Assembly: GCA_019055375.1 (NCBI GenBank)
Contig: JAHQIW010001897.1
Coordinates: forward strand, 186,001-250,000
DNA: 64,000 nucleotides
Direction of reading: 5' to 3'
Origin: Parelaphostrongylus tenuis
Taxonomy: Eukaryota > Nematoda > Chromadorea > Rhabditida > Metastrongylidae
A program made the position numbers and the translations under genes. Positions 46,598-59,000 of the stretch are shown in pieces. Within the stretch, counting starts at the first letter, position 1; every line of letters begins with the position of its first letter. Below the pieces are notes generated by a model. The model made no database searches, was not told the DNA's origin, and saw only the letters and a list, made by a program, of their open reading frames with translations.

Positions 46598-49500
46598 ATG
46601 GACGAAAGAGTTGTGTTGAATGTCGGCGGCGTGCGGCATGAGACATATCAGGCCACTTTGAAGAAAATTCCAGCCACACGCCTCAGTCGGTGAGCGAATA
46701 TACATGGAAGCTCCTTCATATTGACGTATTTTTTTAAGTACTCATTTATCTTCTTTGTCTAGTACCTTCCCGAAAAGCAACATTCGCCAAAAATTCTACA
46801 TTTTTTATAATCTGTTAAAATATCCAACAATATAGAGTTCTGATTCTTTCCAATCGACCGTTCTTAAACCTTGCTGTAAACATTCAGCAAAGTCTGTGAG
46901 AATGTCTGAAGCGTTTTCGAGGTTAATACGTAAGTGGCTTACGCACGTTTCGGAGGTATCGCCCACCTCATCATGGTCACACACCCCATACTCAACCCAA
47001 CGTTAATAGAGGGATGAGACGTGTTTTATATATACATATATATATATATATATACATATATATACATATATATGTATATATAGTCATATACAATTTTACA
47101 TATGTATAAGAATAATTTCATATAAAATTTAGAGTACAGCGTTCTCAATGAATCTTGAAATAGCGTTGCTATTTTTAAAGTCGTTCGTCTGATGAATGGG
47201 TAATCAGTTTGAATAATTAACGTACTATTAAGTTAGGATTTCTTCTCTTATCTTTGAAGAACGAAAAACTTTGATACAAACAATCGATCTTAGAGTGAAT
47301 GCTTATGAGAGACGATCGAAATTATCGCGCAAGTCAATGTTTTTAGGTAATCTACTCACAACATTTGGGAATTTAACCATTTTTGTTCGGTTCTTCTCCT
47401 TAATTTAGTATTTCATGAATGTAATCAGATTTTTGTATGAATTCGTTCCATTCTAACTGATTTTGGACTTTTTCGCGAACGTCGTTTGTGGCCATGTTTA
47501 TTCATTCTGCAATCCTGGGGTGGGCTTGAGTGGGCATTGGTCAAATTTTAATCAGAGTTGATTGTCATTTATGAATCAAAGAGAGCCTTCCAGAGAGCTC
47601 TGACGGCAGATTTTGAATCCAGGAAGGGTTATTTTTTTCTATTTTCAACCAAAAAATTAATTTGTGAAAGTGAAATTTGTTAGAGCTTCTTGCTGTTTCT
47701 GCCGGTTTAATTTCTCGTGGCTTGGAACTTTTTCGATGTGTAGAGGAATTTTTGGCACCATCGGCTTCACATTCACCACTTTATCTCAACACACTAAAAC
47801 TGCTAAGAATTGCTTGAATTGCTCTGTTCAATTTTGAGCGAAGTGACGATATAGTAATGATGAGATAAGAGAAATTAGTGTATGATTGATTAGCAATATA
47901 TCATTAGTCTGCTTTAGAAACGTGCAGATCTTAGCACTAATTTCATCCAACAAGTTATTTGTTTATTAAGTGAGATTGTTGTCCTCTCAAGTCTCGAATT
48001 GCTTGTTAGATTGTTTCTAAGTATTTACCACTGTCCAGCTCGTAATTGTTGAGTTGCTGTGAGGATTTAGCTTAGTTCTTGATTGAGACTTGCGTTCCAT
48101 GGATTGACGGGTAAACGAGCCTTTGAGTTCACTCCATTAGTAGAGTAAGATAGATGATAAAGCTCTCTGCGTTGATCAATCCCTAAGGAATGCGTCATGC
48201 ATTCGTCTTCAATTTTCAACTTCGTTTAAGGTGAGTGAATGTGTATCTGGCCTTTACAATGATTAGCGGTGGCCTACCGCTAAGCCGAGTCGATGCTGCT
48301 TATCCTCTCAGACAAGTCCGAGACCAGTCTGGTACCAATTCATCGACTTCGGAGGGTTGGATGGCTTGGTGAGCTACGAGCGCGAGATCGAACCATTCAC
48401 TTCGTGTGCGACGCAGAGCACTTCTAACCAGTGCGCCTTATATGCTCGTAAAGTGAGATAGACAAGATAAATCCAGTTCATGGTAACACTTCAGTCCATA
48501 CACTTGAAATGTTACTTGTATCAAAATTTCAATTTCTACTTTTTTAATCTCACTTCAAAAGGAGAACTTCCGCAAAGAGCAATTTCATGAAACGGGCGTT
48601 TGAACATCGATTTGGACTAACCTCAACATATTTTGGCAAGAAAGATTTGCAAAACGTTTCTTGATTGGGTCAGGAAACTTTGATCTCCAGCTCGTGGTCA
48701 GTTGCGATCTCTAATGATTGATCAGTTTTCTCCAGAAGCTTCTTTCAAGTATTGCAGTTTTATTCTGTTAAAAAACGAGAAATAAGAAGTTGCCTGATGC
48801 GCAAACAAAAAATGTCAACTGCACATCAAACGAATGTCCTGAGATTTTTTATTTTACACGGCGACATATTGTAGCTTTCAGTTTGACGCCGTCACTTGCA
48901 AATTTCGATCCACTTTTGAACGAATATTTCTTCGATAGGCATCCGGCTGTTTTTTCACAGGTGAGACTAAGCATTTATGAATATTTTTGCTGAGCCGAGA
49001 AAATAACTGAAATTGTCAAAAAAGATGTAAGAATTCGTGTTATATTAGTAACAGTCAAAGTTATATCAATCTTTGAGATACTTAACTATTATCGCACCGG
49101 TAAACTACATTATCCGACGGATGTTTGCGGGCCGTTGTTTGAAGAAGAACTGCACTACTGGGGTCTAGACGCCAGCGATGCGGAGCCGTGCTGTTGGATG
49201 CAACTACTTCACGCTAAGTATATCCGTATTATTGCTATTGTTAACACAAATTTTTCACTTACACATAACTTATCCAAAGCACGAGTAAGAAGATTCCGAT
49301 GTAACCAGGTTTCGTTAGAAATCTGTTTGAGAAAGTAAAATAATAGATTTAATCTGATAAGGATAATACTTGTTTTGAGCCGATAGGTCTAGTGCTATAT
49401 AGGCGCCTATTTCGTCCTATTGGGACTCATCAGTAGCACCCTCCCTTGGCTCCGTCGATCCCTTAAGGTAAAATAATCCCCTAAAGGAAATAATAGGAAT

Positions 49501-50024
49501 AATCCCAATAGGACGAAATAGGCGCCTATATAGCACTAGACCTATCGGCTCAAAACAAGTAATGTCCTTATCAGATTAAATCATTTTGAGCGGGTCTGTA
49601 GAAGAGCGGTCGATAGCAGAGGTAAAATAATAGAGTTTTATAACGAGAACCACCGTTTTTGATGCTTATGCTCTTCTTCTCAAAAATGAGATTGAGATCA
49701 AAAACTCGATAAATCATGATCAAAGAGGTTTCTCGAGCTGAGGCTATATAAGTAAGTAAATACTGAACGTCGTCCAGTGCACATGACACTTAACAACCTG
49801 ACAGATTAATCTTTAAGATTAACACAAAACAATTCGATGGTGTTTTGGTCTCATAGTAGGAGACATCAAGATAACAAGGTCAACAACGCAGTAGATAATT
49901 TTTTAGAGATACGCAAGAAACGCTTGCGGTTTTGGATCGAATGGATGTGGATAAAGAAGGCGATCCACAACTGCGAGAGTTGGATACGATGAGAAAGTTC
50001 GGCTGGGAAGAGGAATATTTCCAA
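46598..50024 (+). CDS. Kv T1 tetramerisation domain exons
   Basis: Four exons joined in phase 2, 0, 2. Residues run [20 protein letters not shown], then [52 protein letters not shown], and an [12 protein letters not shown] linker ending WEEEYFQ. His and three Cys give the inter-subunit zinc site of the Shab/Shaw/Shal classes. The frame is intact throughout. Confidence 0.92.
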
Positions 50025-53000
50025 GTAGGTTTCGTTTCAGTTTTAAGATAGATTTACATAGTCACGTTTATTCAGCTTTTTATGGCAATATTCCGCAATG
50101 TAATTTTGCTATCATGGGTTTCTGCTGTTTAGCCATTTACACTAAAGAAGTACCGTTAATGACAATTTTCGTTTCATTTTAGATTGGTGAAAAAGTATTT
50201 GCGCTTTGTGCATTATTGAAATGCGCTATTTAATATCGAGGTATACTCTAGATTAAATATATATGATAAACGTCATTCATAGCTTATTTTTTACTTACGT
50301 TTTGTTGGTAATGACGTATTTACTTTCTGCTTATATCACATTTATTTCAAACTACAGGAAGCGTGGTGGCTGGTGCAAAAGCAAGTGCGGTTTGAGACCG
50401 CGAGCTCCAAATGGGTCGTAAATAGCAGAGGGTGTACATTGCTGTCCTGATTCAAAAAGTTTCGTGAAGGAGCCACATTTTAACAATGCATAAACCACAG
50501 CTACTTTTGTACTAACGTCATCGAACTAATGAGAATAGCAATTATCGAAGATGACCCTCTTATGACACACGAGATGTTGTAGAAGCATTCGACGTCGGCG
50601 ATTCTGCCATTCTCGCCATTTAAAACTCAGTGTGCTTCTTAATAGGACACTCCTTTGTTGATAAAGAAAGAAAATTTCTAAAAGCCCGAAGTAGTCATTG
50701 TTGTTCCATACTCTCAGTTCTCTTTTCATGCCTGCTTTAGTTCTTTCTGTTTAATCAAGCACTTTCGTCATTCAAATCCACTTAAGGACGAAAAAAGCTG
50801 CTATAAATCCGACTCCAAATCTTGTATAGTCTCCTTATAGGGACAAAATCAAGGAGAGGAGGAGACAAATTGAAGCAGGACCGTTGGGGCTAATACGGCG
50901 TTTTTAATGGTGTTGTCGGGAATGAAATAAATCAACTTTTGCTCGTCATACTCAATGAGCATTGCTAACGGATTACCGTTCTAGTTTTAACAGACGATCT
51001 AGTTTGTGTTTCCGAATGAGACAAGCTGCATAACAGTGCACAAAATGCTGCGTAAGCTCAGTTGTTAAAGATCTCGTTTAATATCTGCATGATCGCCAAA
51101 AGTACAACGAATCATATTAGCCAAGCCGCCGAAAGTGTCATCTTAGTATTTTATGGAATACCAGATGCCTTGAATGATCATTGAAATGAGACAACGAATC
51201 TAATGAGAGAATGGGTGGAATCTGTAGAACAGTCTAGTCATAAAAGATTGAGATTTAATAGCGATCAAAAAATCTGTCTTAAAACTATGCGGTTTGAATT
51301 TTCGTGAATTTTTTGAAGCCATTCATTTGTTTCATTATTGGAAGGTCCAGACTACGCAGCCAGTGAACTTGATTTTAGCACTGATTATTCAGAACGGTTG
51401 TGGAAAAGTAATAGCAGTGGATCAGTTGTAACTGGATATTTATGGTCTATGATAATACAAAAAACTAATTCCGAAAGCTGAATGGTCCCATGACTCTTGA
51501 CGAACTCAAATATTGAATGCGGACTGGTAAAGGGGAAGCTTCGGATAAGTGATGTGGGCAGGCATAACTACAAAAAAAGATATTGTTGCAGGGAAATCGA
51601 ACGAAATGGATGCACTATAAACCGAAGATATGGGCACTTTTCGACGAACCATATTCATCAAAATCCGCCAAGGTATTGAATCTTTTAAGTTTCCTTATTC
51701 GAAATTTTCTGCTTCATGCAATCGAAATCAAAGGATACCACAGAGTGAAGAACTACAAAAGTGCGAAAAAATGGAAGTGTACTTCACGTTTATAAAAAAG
51801 TTATGATGTGGCGGTTCAAAAGATCACCTATAATGAAAGTATCTCTCAGCAAGTCCTACATCTTGTTTAGAGAACCCTCAAACGTTTAATTAGCTAAAGC
51901 CTGTGATTTTTTTGAATTGTGACACTCATGTGGCTTCTGTAGTCTAATCTGATACATTATAAAAAAATTTCTGTAAACATATCTCTGGAATCAGTCAGAT
52001 CATTGCATTTTCATTTTCATAAATACAATGAGACCGAGAAGATTTTGCTATTCCTTACTCATCATGGAACGGATGATTTCATCTTGTCTGTAAACTGTAA
52101 GAGAAGAAAGAAAATACTATGATTTTCAGGTAATCGCTGGTATTTCTGTCTGGTTTATCTTTGTGTCAATCCTCTCCTTTTGCCTCAAAACTCATCCGAG
52201 GCTTCGTATTCCGATTATTGACGCCACAAATAAAACGTATCATGGCCGAGTGATCGTTGCTGTTAGTCAACAAACGACCGAACCGCATGTGGTGTTTGCT
52301 CAAGTACTGTTTTTTTTTCTTCAAATTTCAGAGGAAAACGGTCCTTCAGTGTCTGAAAGTACTCGTCCGGGTCATTTGCACTTTAGTCCATTAAAATGAG
52401 GCATTGTAGTCCAATACAAGAAGGTGTCTTGGAATACCAGAGAAACGTCATCATCGGTTCGTTACTACGTGCTAAGGTAGCCAGGTCAACAGACATTGTT
52501 TTGAAATGACGGACTGATCTCAGACATGTCTTCGGGTGAAGTCGCTGACTCAATAAATCTTTGATATCGTGCAAGTCATTTTTAGACCAAAAATCTCTTC
52601 AATATCTGCAATTTCTAGTGGAGTTCAATGTCAGGCAAATGCTTTATACATTGATTAAGAGCTAACAATTTTTTCTTCATCTCTTATGTTGTATCACTGA
52701 AGAGCTTAGTTTTATGAGGAGTGGAAAATTTTTCCGTTGCAATGGAAATTAGAGTGTAAGCACTTAGATACCGTTGTGATTAAAATTCCAGCAATCCAGC
52801 GCCAAAAATTGACCAATTTCCTATACCAAACACACATCAGCCTACAGTAGGTCATAATAATTGAAACAAAAAATTTTAATACAATCTCCAAGACTCTTTG
52901 TCTTGCGGGCATAGTTCTCTTGTCTTGCCAGAATGTTAGCCTTCGAATACAGCGAGACTTTTGTTGACTTTTTTTTTGTGCCAGAACTCGAATTTGAGTC

Positions 53001-56000
53001 AAAATAGTGAGCAAATGAGAATTTATGCAGTATGATCGAATGGTGTTTCTCTATGTATAAGTAGTATAGTATTTGCTAGCGCTTCAGAAAATTTCAAAAG
53101 CTCACATTCAGCTCCCGGTTGCTTTTTAAATAATAACCTCACATACTTTCATTAGTTAAATGTTAACCCATAGAACTAAGACGCATAAATGAGAAACTTT
53201 TCAAAAATGATTTTCCGAATTGGTGAGATTCTCATCTTTTCATTAGCTCTTGTGCATATAAAGATACAGTTGCAAGATTACTCTAGTTTACATGGTTGTA
53301 CTTTGACTGAAATAAATTTGATAAATTGCAAGCTGATTTACACGAAGGAAATACGAATTGATTTTCGAAAATATGGAATCAGTTTGAATACTATAATTCT
53401 TAAGACCGACATCTACGAGAGTCGGCATCAAACAAATAATTCACTGCTTTTCTTGTTGAGCCATACAAGACTGTTACGAATAGCATTCATAAGGCGCTAT
53501 ATTATTCAGCAAATGATGACACAATGGCTGAATGGCTTTCAGCGTTTCACTTCTTTAGAGCACGAATGGTCAAATTGAATAGCAACCCACTCAGTCAAAT
53601 ACTTTCATGACCCGGGGGGAAAAAATGTAACGAACAAATGAATAAATTTTTTTTAAAAATCTCATGGTGAGAAACTTCTTCTCAAAACATCGTTTTAGTT
53701 GTTTTTGAGTCCTCAAATTATTCATTGGAAACAAGCCGCCCAAGTCTTGCATCCATTAAGAATGTGCCTGGGTCAGGTCGGAGAAAGGACCTGAAGTAAG
53801 GTGTGAGGTCACACGCAATTACGAGGCACTTCTTCTTGCGATTGATTTCTGGATTTCTGATATTCAATTAAGATGCTTCAAAAGATGAAACGCAAATGCC
53901 TTGGATGTCTAGAGAGGATAGTGACTTTCACATCAATATCTGCCCCATTATGTTTTCGTTTTCTATGCTTGCCTAGTGAAGTCTTTTGTGAAGCACTATG
54001 TCTTCCGATAGAGTGCTTTTTTGAACAGACGCTGATTTACCAATTTCGCCAATATACTCGTCTTCGCATGCTTTATAAGAGATTGGGCTTACAGTATCAG
54101 GTCGCTCAGTCGCCCGTCTCTACCGTTAGACAGATCATAAGGTTTTTGTTTCGTAGAAAAGGTCGTACAATCGGTTATAGATCACTTGGCGGCTCAGAGT
54201 GCTCGGAGGTGTTTCAGTCACTGCTATCGTGTTACCCAGGCCTGCCCTTCTCAAGCATTGTTTGCTAGCTCTGTATACTTTGTTGGAAGTAAAGAGTAAA
54301 ATGACCATGACCTTACCTTCACTAGAGCTACTATCTGCAGCCATCGTTCTTCTTCAAAATTTTGTTGAAGAAGTTCCCATCTTTTTGTAAACATCAGAAA
54401 CAGCGATTTTTGCGACATGTTTGGAGATTCTTCCTTATGCTCTCCTCCTGTATACACACTGCTAGGTTTGAGGCATGTATCTCAGAAGATTGCGTTCTGT
54501 GATGGACAAGGTGCAGTGAAATGAATTAGTATCTCTATATAACCCGGCTCTTAACACCACTTTATGTTGAAGGGGCTATCGGGTAGGTTGACTTGAGCGC
54601 TCAAAAATGAAAGCCAATCTGCATCAGGCTTCATTCGCGGAAATTTTATGTGCTTTGGCCTTTTTTCAACAGCTCAAAAGGCTGGTCCATCTCCTCCTGT
54701 ATGGAGCAGATGGCATAGCGATCGTTCATGTAGCTACAATAGTGACTGACCGATGGGAGGCGATGATGAGGCGTAGTCAAGTGGTTGTGAGGCGATTTTC
54801 GAGAGTGCAAGGAGACGAAAAAACGCGTTGGTTCCTAAAAGTACTGTGTTCCGCACAGTGAGAAAGAAACTGTGAGATGGATTGAATTGTGACGAAGGTA
54901 AAGAAGCGATTTGGTTGAAGTTCGATTATGAGGACTTCCACTTCAGCTATAAAACCTTTAGCTAGACTTGGAGTAACCCCATGCCATCCAAAGATTAAGC
55001 AGCTCAAGTATTTATCTGAGGAGACCATGAGGTGTTGTATGAACAGGTCAAACATGCTTATTTCTCCTTGGTGTTATTTAAGGAGCTGACGGTTGGCTTG
55101 CAATGCAGAATCATTCGGCACGTTAGTATAAAGGGCACTATCGTCGAAGGACTCCATTACTTAATCGTTTTTAGGAGGCATGTTGCGTGGACAGTCCAAG
55201 CATTTTGTTGATGGTGAGATGAGCTGCAAGGTGTTTTGGAAACTAGACTAGCGTTAAGTTAATAAACCATGTTATTCAATGTGTTGGCCTGTTCGCACTG
55301 CTGGTGCTACGTCTAAACTTGAGTTTTGAGGAGTTCATAGACGCAAGATCATTAGTGCAGACTAACTCATGAGTTTTGACGAGTATAAGATAAGAGTTAA
55401 TTGTAAATCAATCTTTAGTTGAGGATTATTCGATGATTTTAACCGGCCAAGCTTGCATTTTTCACCCTTTCTTCGGTCAATTTCCGGTGTTGGAGATGAT
55501 TTATAGCACAATGAAGATGAGCGACTGTGGAGCATCGACTCGAATCAACCAGCTCCAAAAAAGAAGGAACGCGTCGAAACGTCTGCCAAATAAGTAAGTT
55601 TTATGAACTTCGTTCTTTCGCTCAATCAAGAAATATGTAATTGATTTGTTATGCAAAGTCAAAGGGAAGTCGGCTTTCCAATTTTCTATAACGTTGAGTG
55701 CAAGCCAATACTAGTACCGACTCCTGCAAGATGAATTATTCCTCAATAAAGAATATTATCAACGAACAGTTTATGATTAACAACCATCCTGTATACAAGG
55801 AGCACTGCCGGGTGAGGTTCTCATTTGCACGTTGCTCCATCGAAGAACATCTGATTAGAAACGCGAAAGCGTTGAACACTACGAGAAAGAATGACTGCGG
55901 CGCATTGGCTCGGGTCAGTCGGCTCTGGAAAGGATGAAATCTTCGAATAGTCGGCCGAATAAATAAGTTTTTCATCGACTCCGTGCTATTTGTTAATCAA

Positions 56001-59000
56001 GATGAACTATTTCGGAGGTCTCGCCCTCATTGTCAGTGACCCACGCCCCACATTAAGCCCTGCATCAGCAAGGAGGGAGGCGTATGTGGTGGCGGCATAA
56101 TGTACAATGACATTGCGTCATCACCACTTTTCAGCTGGGTGTAGAACAAAATTGATCCATGGCATTGACTGTTTTAGAAAACTCGCTTACCCTGGCGTAC
56201 CAACCTCGGGTAGGGCTTCAAACAATCTAAAAAATTCTATTGAATATTTATTGCGAGGTTTTAAAAATAGTCAATGCCATGTATCAAGACGAAGTATTTG
56301 CTTGGTTTCGGCACTGATTTTTGAACTGTCTTTCGGGTGATAAATTTACAGCGTGATGTTTCGAGGCGTTTTTTTGTCATTTTGAGCTGTGGAATAAATA
56401 GTCACAGTGTACGAAATCAACTCAAACAAAACCTAAGGCAGTTTGGCTTCCATTTTGAACGTTTAGATGAATTTATTGGAAAGCCTCTTCAGCTCAAAGT
56501 GGTACGGAAAGATAAGTTAAAAGTAAATCAAATCACTGCATTTATTCTCATCTATCACACACAAAGCGCGCACTTGTGAAAACGTATTGCGAACAACTAG
56601 CAGTGTGATCAGAGGAAGAGAGCATGAGAGATTTTGTAAGCTTGACGCAAAAAATGATGTTTTCAAATGGCAACGGAAAAGTGAGTCCGGTACTTTTCCG
56701 TTAACCGGCAGGGAATGAAGAAATAAGCTCTCTCACTGCAAGAGCTTTTGATGAGAGTGTTTGTATTCGAAACCTTAGATCAGTTGCTGGTAGCTACATA
56801 GGAGTTTTTCGAAATAGCCTTCTTATGACGCTATAGCAGAAGAAGAACATGTGTATTCCACACGGGCATATTTCTCGCAGGATAGAGCTCTATCCTCAAA
56901 TCATACGTAATCCTCGATGGCGCAAGAATCAACGATTCTAACGCTGTGCTTATTTTTTGGAAAGACCGTTTTCTTTGCAGTGTAGCTGGCAAAATGAGAG
57001 TGATTCGCGTGCACGATCATCTGTTATTTAGCTAATCTATGGGCTGGAGAGATGGGCTCATCGATGCAGGGAGGAACACAGAGAGGAGTGCAAGGAGGGC
57101 TGCCCATGGTTTGGCACAGTGATCAATCGATGGTGCCTAGGCTAGTTACATGTGAAATGCCATTGTTATTCAAGAAGGAATTGTTTCCACAAGTCGAAAA
57201 AACTCCAGATAAAGCTTATAACTTTGATACTACAAAATCCTCTCTACACCTTTGTGTGCTTTTCATGTTTCCAGCGAAATAGCAATAAAAAGGCCGCAGC
57301 CGGATGAAGAACTAGATTTTATTTTGAATTTTTCAGCGTTATGAAAGAGTGTTTTCGGAAAACGGCTATGTACTGCAGTTGCCAGAGATTTAATCTTTCG
57401 AATGATAGCAAACACTGTTGTGAAAAGATCTTGCCAAGTGAAAATGATCGTTTCTTCACCGCGTGCAGTCTAACGATAAAGTCATGGAGCTCCCTAGATT
57501 AGATAGAGAAAAAATGTTAGTCTAAAATGATAGAACTAGTAAAGGAAAAGTCGTGTTCATCCTGTGCAAATTTAGTGAAGTAAGCATGGGTGATAAGCAC
57601 TTCATAAAAATTGCACGTTTGAACAATACGGTGGCATTGATTGATGTACCTCAAACACTCTAAGAATCCAAAAGATCTGTAACCGATAGTATGACCGTCT
57701 CTGCGGAACAGAAAACTGCATAATTCGGTCTAGCGATAGAGATGACAATTGCATGAGATCCAACACACCATACCTAATCTCTTGTATGGCAGACGAGAAC
57801 GAATGCATTGACGAAACGGTTAAACCAGCTTTCGTATAAAAAAGCACCCATCGGAGAACTCAATGCCAAAAATACTCCACTAGGAAAACATTGGAAAAGC
57901 AAACATAACTGGGTCAAATTCCGTGTAAAGTTACTATTCTTTCGCAAGAATTCAAAGCATCAGTAAGAAAAACTCTCGAAAACTTTTGGATGAATATTAG
58001 AAAATCAAAAGATGAATTTCAAGGAGAACTGCCTCGTAATTACGTGTGAGCTCGTACCATACCTCAGGCCGATTTCTTTTATCTGAACCAAACAGTTCAA
58101 CACTGGATGCAAGACTCTGAGCTCCTTGTCTCCAATGAGTAACTGGAAAACTTAAAATCAATTGAACGATGTTCCAGCAAAAGCTTGTTGCTGTGCAATC
58201 CAAGACGTAATCAAAAAATTGTTTATTACGTCATTCTGTCAGGATTATTGTCTGGGTAAATTACAAATCACTTTAAGCTTTCCAGACTTTGTAGATGGCA
58301 AGACCGCCGATAGATTAACCATTGTATCATTACTGCCCTCTATGACTATTGTTTTTCAACAAATACTATTATTAACAGCTTCGGATCTCTTTGACAAGAA
58401 AACCGCCGTCTACTGTAATCATGGTGACATTTGAATGGCCATAACAATAAACATAACAAAGGCATGTGACATAACAAAATCTATTCCCACTGAAGATGCT
58501 CTACTTATTTTAGATAGAGTTCATATGCAACATATGGTTTACATTTGAAATTATTATTCGATTCATATTCTGTCCATCAAAATTAGGATTCCTCAAATCA
58601 ACCGCTCAACAATATTGATTTGGTAAGTTGTAAAACAACATCTTTGAATTGTTGTTGGAAAATAAATTTCAACGTATTTTTCACTTTCGTTTATTGTCTT
58701 TTGTTTTTTCGCCTTTCATGTAAAAACTCATATCTTGCTCGTTCGCTGATGAAAATCCTTCAGTAGACATGCGACGCAGTGGTTGGAGGTGCTCTGCGAC
58801 ACACACATGTCGATCAATCCATGGTCGATGATGTAGTCCCTGCATTGAAGTCTCACCAAGCCTCCCATCCCACCGGGGATAGAACTGGTACAAGACTTAT
58901 CTAAAAGGATAGCAGCATTGGCTTGATATATCGGTAGGCCAAAACGATTCATTGTGAAGACCAGATATGCATTTGATACCTGAAACGATATTAGATGAAG

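Noticed and set aside
53189..53578. 129-codon frame with a hydrophobic N-terminus
   Set aside because: AT-rich, no motif, inside a Kv intron, no repeats or splice partners. Possible but unsupported.
57602..58203. Reverse-transcriptase fragments on the minus strand
   Set aside because: No RT motif (such as the YxDD box) could be found in any frame.
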